Positions 48,575 through 50,088 of a DNA stretch of 50,088 nucleotides are shown here, one piece after another. The position numbers and the translations under genes were made by a program. The stretch covers positions 1 to 50,088 of the forward strand of contig JBOHRF010000006.1 in assembly GCA_050732575.1 (NCBI GenBank). The letters are read 5' to 3'. Numbering within the stretch: the first letter of the stretch is position 1; each line of letters opens with the position of its first letter. The notes below the pieces were generated by a model. It was not told where the DNA came from. It saw only the letters and a list, made by a program, of their open reading frames with translations, and searched no databases. The DNA comes from JBBDWZ01 sp050732575 (GTDB lineage Bacteria; Gemmatimonadota; Gemmatimonadetes; Longimicrobiales; RSA9).

Positions 48575-50088
48575 GCGCCACGCGCCAACGCATCGAGGAG
48601 ATATTCGAGGCCGCGCTGGAATTGCCGCGCGAGCAACGATCAGTCTGGCTGGCTTCGGCCTGCTCGGGCGATCTCGAGCTGCTCGGTGAAGTGATTGCAC
48701 TACTGGAGGCGCACGAACGAACGGACGGCATACTGGAGCGCGATCCAGCACACATTGTGCACCAGTTGGAGGTCGAGAGCGATGAAGGCCGGCGCATCGG
48801 ACCGTATCGCATCGCGCACGAGCTGGGTCGCGGCGGCATGGGCGTCGTGTACCTGGCGCTACGTGAGGATGGCCAATTCCGCCACCGCGTTGCCCTCAAG
48901 CTGCTGCGCGGCAGCGCGGACGCCGATGAGTTGTACCGCCGCTTCCTGGCCGAACGTCAGATCCTGGCCTCACTACAACATCCCAACATCTCGCAGCTGC
49001 TGGATGGCGGCGTGGGCGATGGGCGACTGCCTTACCTGGTCATGGAGTATGTCGAGGGTGTGCCCATCACGGAGTACTGCGATCGGCATCGGCTCACACT
49101 GACGGCGCGCGTGCGTCTGTTCCTCGAGGTTTGTGATGCCGTGCATCACGCACACAAGAACCTGATTCTGCATCGGGACCTCAAGCCGAGTAACATCCTG
49201 GTGACCAGTACGGGCCAGGTGAAGCTGCTCGATTTTGGCATTGCCAAGCTGCTGAATCCGGTGTTGGGCGGAGTCGAGCAGCCCATTACACGCACGGATC
49301 AGCGCGTGCTGACGCCCGAATACGCAAGTCCAGAACAGATCCGGGGCGATCCGCTTTCCACGGCCAGCGATGTGTACGCCCTGGGCGTTGTGCTCTACCA
49401 GTTGATAGCCGGGCAGCTGCCCTACAAGTTGACCACGCGCTCGGCGCAGGAATTGACCGATCTGATCTGCGTGCGCGAGCCGGAGCGACCCAGTACCGTG
49501 GTAGCGCGCGCAGCGAGTGCCGCCGGCGCGGCCGCGCGCGATTTGACTGCCCAGCGCTGGCAGCGTGCATTGCGCGGTGACCTGGACGCAATTGCCATGA
49601 TGGCCCTGCGCAAGGAGCCTGCGCGTCGGTATGGATCGGCCGAGTTGCTGGCCCAGGACATGGCGCGCTTTCTGGATGGTCTGCCCGTGCTGGCACAACG
49701 CGGCAGCCGCCGCTACCGCATGGGCAAATTCCTGCGCCGCCACCGCATCGAGGCCGTGGCGGCCATGTTCGTGACGGCGAGTCTGTTGACCGGCGCCGGG
49801 CTCACACTCTGGCAGGCCTCGGTTGCGCGCAGCGAGCGCGATCGTGCTTCAACAGCACTTGCGGAATCGGAGCAGGCGCTGGCGCAGTCGAACCGGATCA
49901 GCGCCTTCCTGACCTCACTGTTCGAAGCCAACGACCCAACGCGTGCACTGGGCGGTGAAGTCACGGCCAGCGAGTTGCTTCGCCGCGGCAGCCGACAGGT
50001 GGACCAGCTCGAGGATCAGCCGATCGTTCAGGCGACCATGTTCGATGTACTCGGTCGCGTGCACCGGAGTCTGGGCGAATACGCAGAA
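48571..50088 (+). CDS. serine/threonine protein kinase with membrane helix, 3' end outside the window
   Basis: At least 506 residues, cut by the right edge. An N-terminal helical region (1-75) precedes the kinase domain (about 78-370): glycine loop ELGRGGMGVVYLAL, Lys110 in VALKLLRG, catalytic loop LHRDLKPSNILV with Asp203, DFGIAKLL, APE-like TPEYASPEQIRG and DVYALGVVLYQLIAGQLPY. A membrane helix follows at about 393-412 (IEAVAAMFVTASLLTGAGLT). Beyond it lie a coiled stretch and a sequence that normally opens a TPR array (ISAFLTSLFEANDPTRALGG). It starts within the sigma-factor stop codon and so is translationally coupled; it probably signals to that factor. Confidence 0.93.
   Translation, partial: MSATRQRIEEIFEAALELPREQRSVWLASACSGDLELLGEVIALLEAHERTDGILERDPAHIVHQLEVESDEGRRIGPYRIAHELGRGGMGVVYLALREDGQFRHRVALKLLRGSADADELYRRFLAERQILASLQHPNISQLLDGGVGDGRLPYLVMEYVEGVPITEYCDRHRLTLTARVRLFLEVCDAVHHAHKNLILHRDLKPSNILVTSTGQVKLLDFGIAKLLNPVLGGVEQPITRTDQRVLTPEYASPEQIRGDPLSTASDVYALGVVLYQLIAGQLPYKLTTRSAQELTDLICVREPERPSTVVARAASAAGAAARDLTAQRWQRALRGDLDAIAMMALRKEPARRYGSAELLAQDMARFLDGLPVLAQRGSRRYRMGKFLRRHRIEAVAAMFVTASLLTGAGLTLWQASVARSERDRASTALAESEQALAQSNRISAFLTSLFEANDPTRALGGEVTASELLRRGSRQVDQLEDQPIVQATMFDVLGRVHRSLGEYAE

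Noticed and set aside
47876..48751. 291-codon minus-strand frame opposite the sigma factor
   Set aside because: Antisense to conserved sigma regions 2 and 4; shadow frame.

Overview
The window is a GC-rich bacterial chromosome segment (about 60% G+C by eye) with a dense, mixed-strand gene layout and mostly short gaps. Several features fit Gemmatimonadota: an ECF sigma factor of the TIGR02999 type coupled to a Ser/Thr kinase, a choice-of-anchor B protein, an M28-type peptidase remnant, solo TonB proteins and many receiver/histidine-kinase genes. Acidobacteriota is the main alternative. This assignment is inference; no rRNA, tRNA, CRISPR array or insertion sequence was seen.

Layout. 1-6.2 kb: a multicopper oxidase (minus strand, running off the left edge) diverges from a two-gene cytochrome bd-type oxidase (cydAB), followed by a broken M28 peptidase gene and a TonB protein. 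6.2-8.3 kb: a winged-helix regulator with dyads over its start, a hypothetical gene and a TIGR01777 epimerase. 8.5-15.8 kb: lipoyl synthase and the full pyruvate dehydrogenase complex (E1 alpha, E1 beta, E2, E3). The E3 gene is separated from the rest by a minus-strand block holding an Lrp-type regulator, a hypothetical gene and an acetyltransferase remnant. 15.8-18.6 kb: a membrane protein and selenophosphate synthase, whose catalytic residue is encoded by an in-frame UGA, so a standard gene call would truncate it. 18.8-27.9 kb: lipoproteins, a GH20 hexosaminidase, an rRNA methyltransferase, a large secreted choice-of-anchor B protein, an outer-membrane barrel, and a DUF1622/formylglycine-generating-enzyme pair.

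28.0-32.5 kb is a decay zone: a TPR-CHAT gene and a YtcJ-like amidohydrolase are broken by frameshifts and deletions, and the next HAD phosphatase gene is open but has lost its catalytic aspartates. 33.0-36.9 kb is a two-component island: two stand-alone receivers, a FixJ-like regulator, and a PAS histidine kinase translationally coupled to a DUF4136 lipoprotein. 37.5-43.9 kb: a second TonB, an HdeD-like protein, a small lipoprotein, a CHASE3/GAF-like histidine kinase, a secreted membrane-anchored protein and a Dph6-like ATPase. 43.9-50.1 kb: a large secreted alpha/beta hydrolase, small membrane proteins, and the ECF sigma/Ser-Thr kinase pair, the latter cut by the right edge.

The most unusual signals are the selenocysteine SelD with a hairpin directly after its UGA, and a scattered set of intergenic elements built from short AACG/TAACG/AAGCG/GTAAG units. 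Several of these elements carry self-complementary arms, and two distant copies share a CGTTAACGAGAGCG core. Unexplained nested inverted repeats also lie in the gene-poor stretch at 37.25-37.49 kb.
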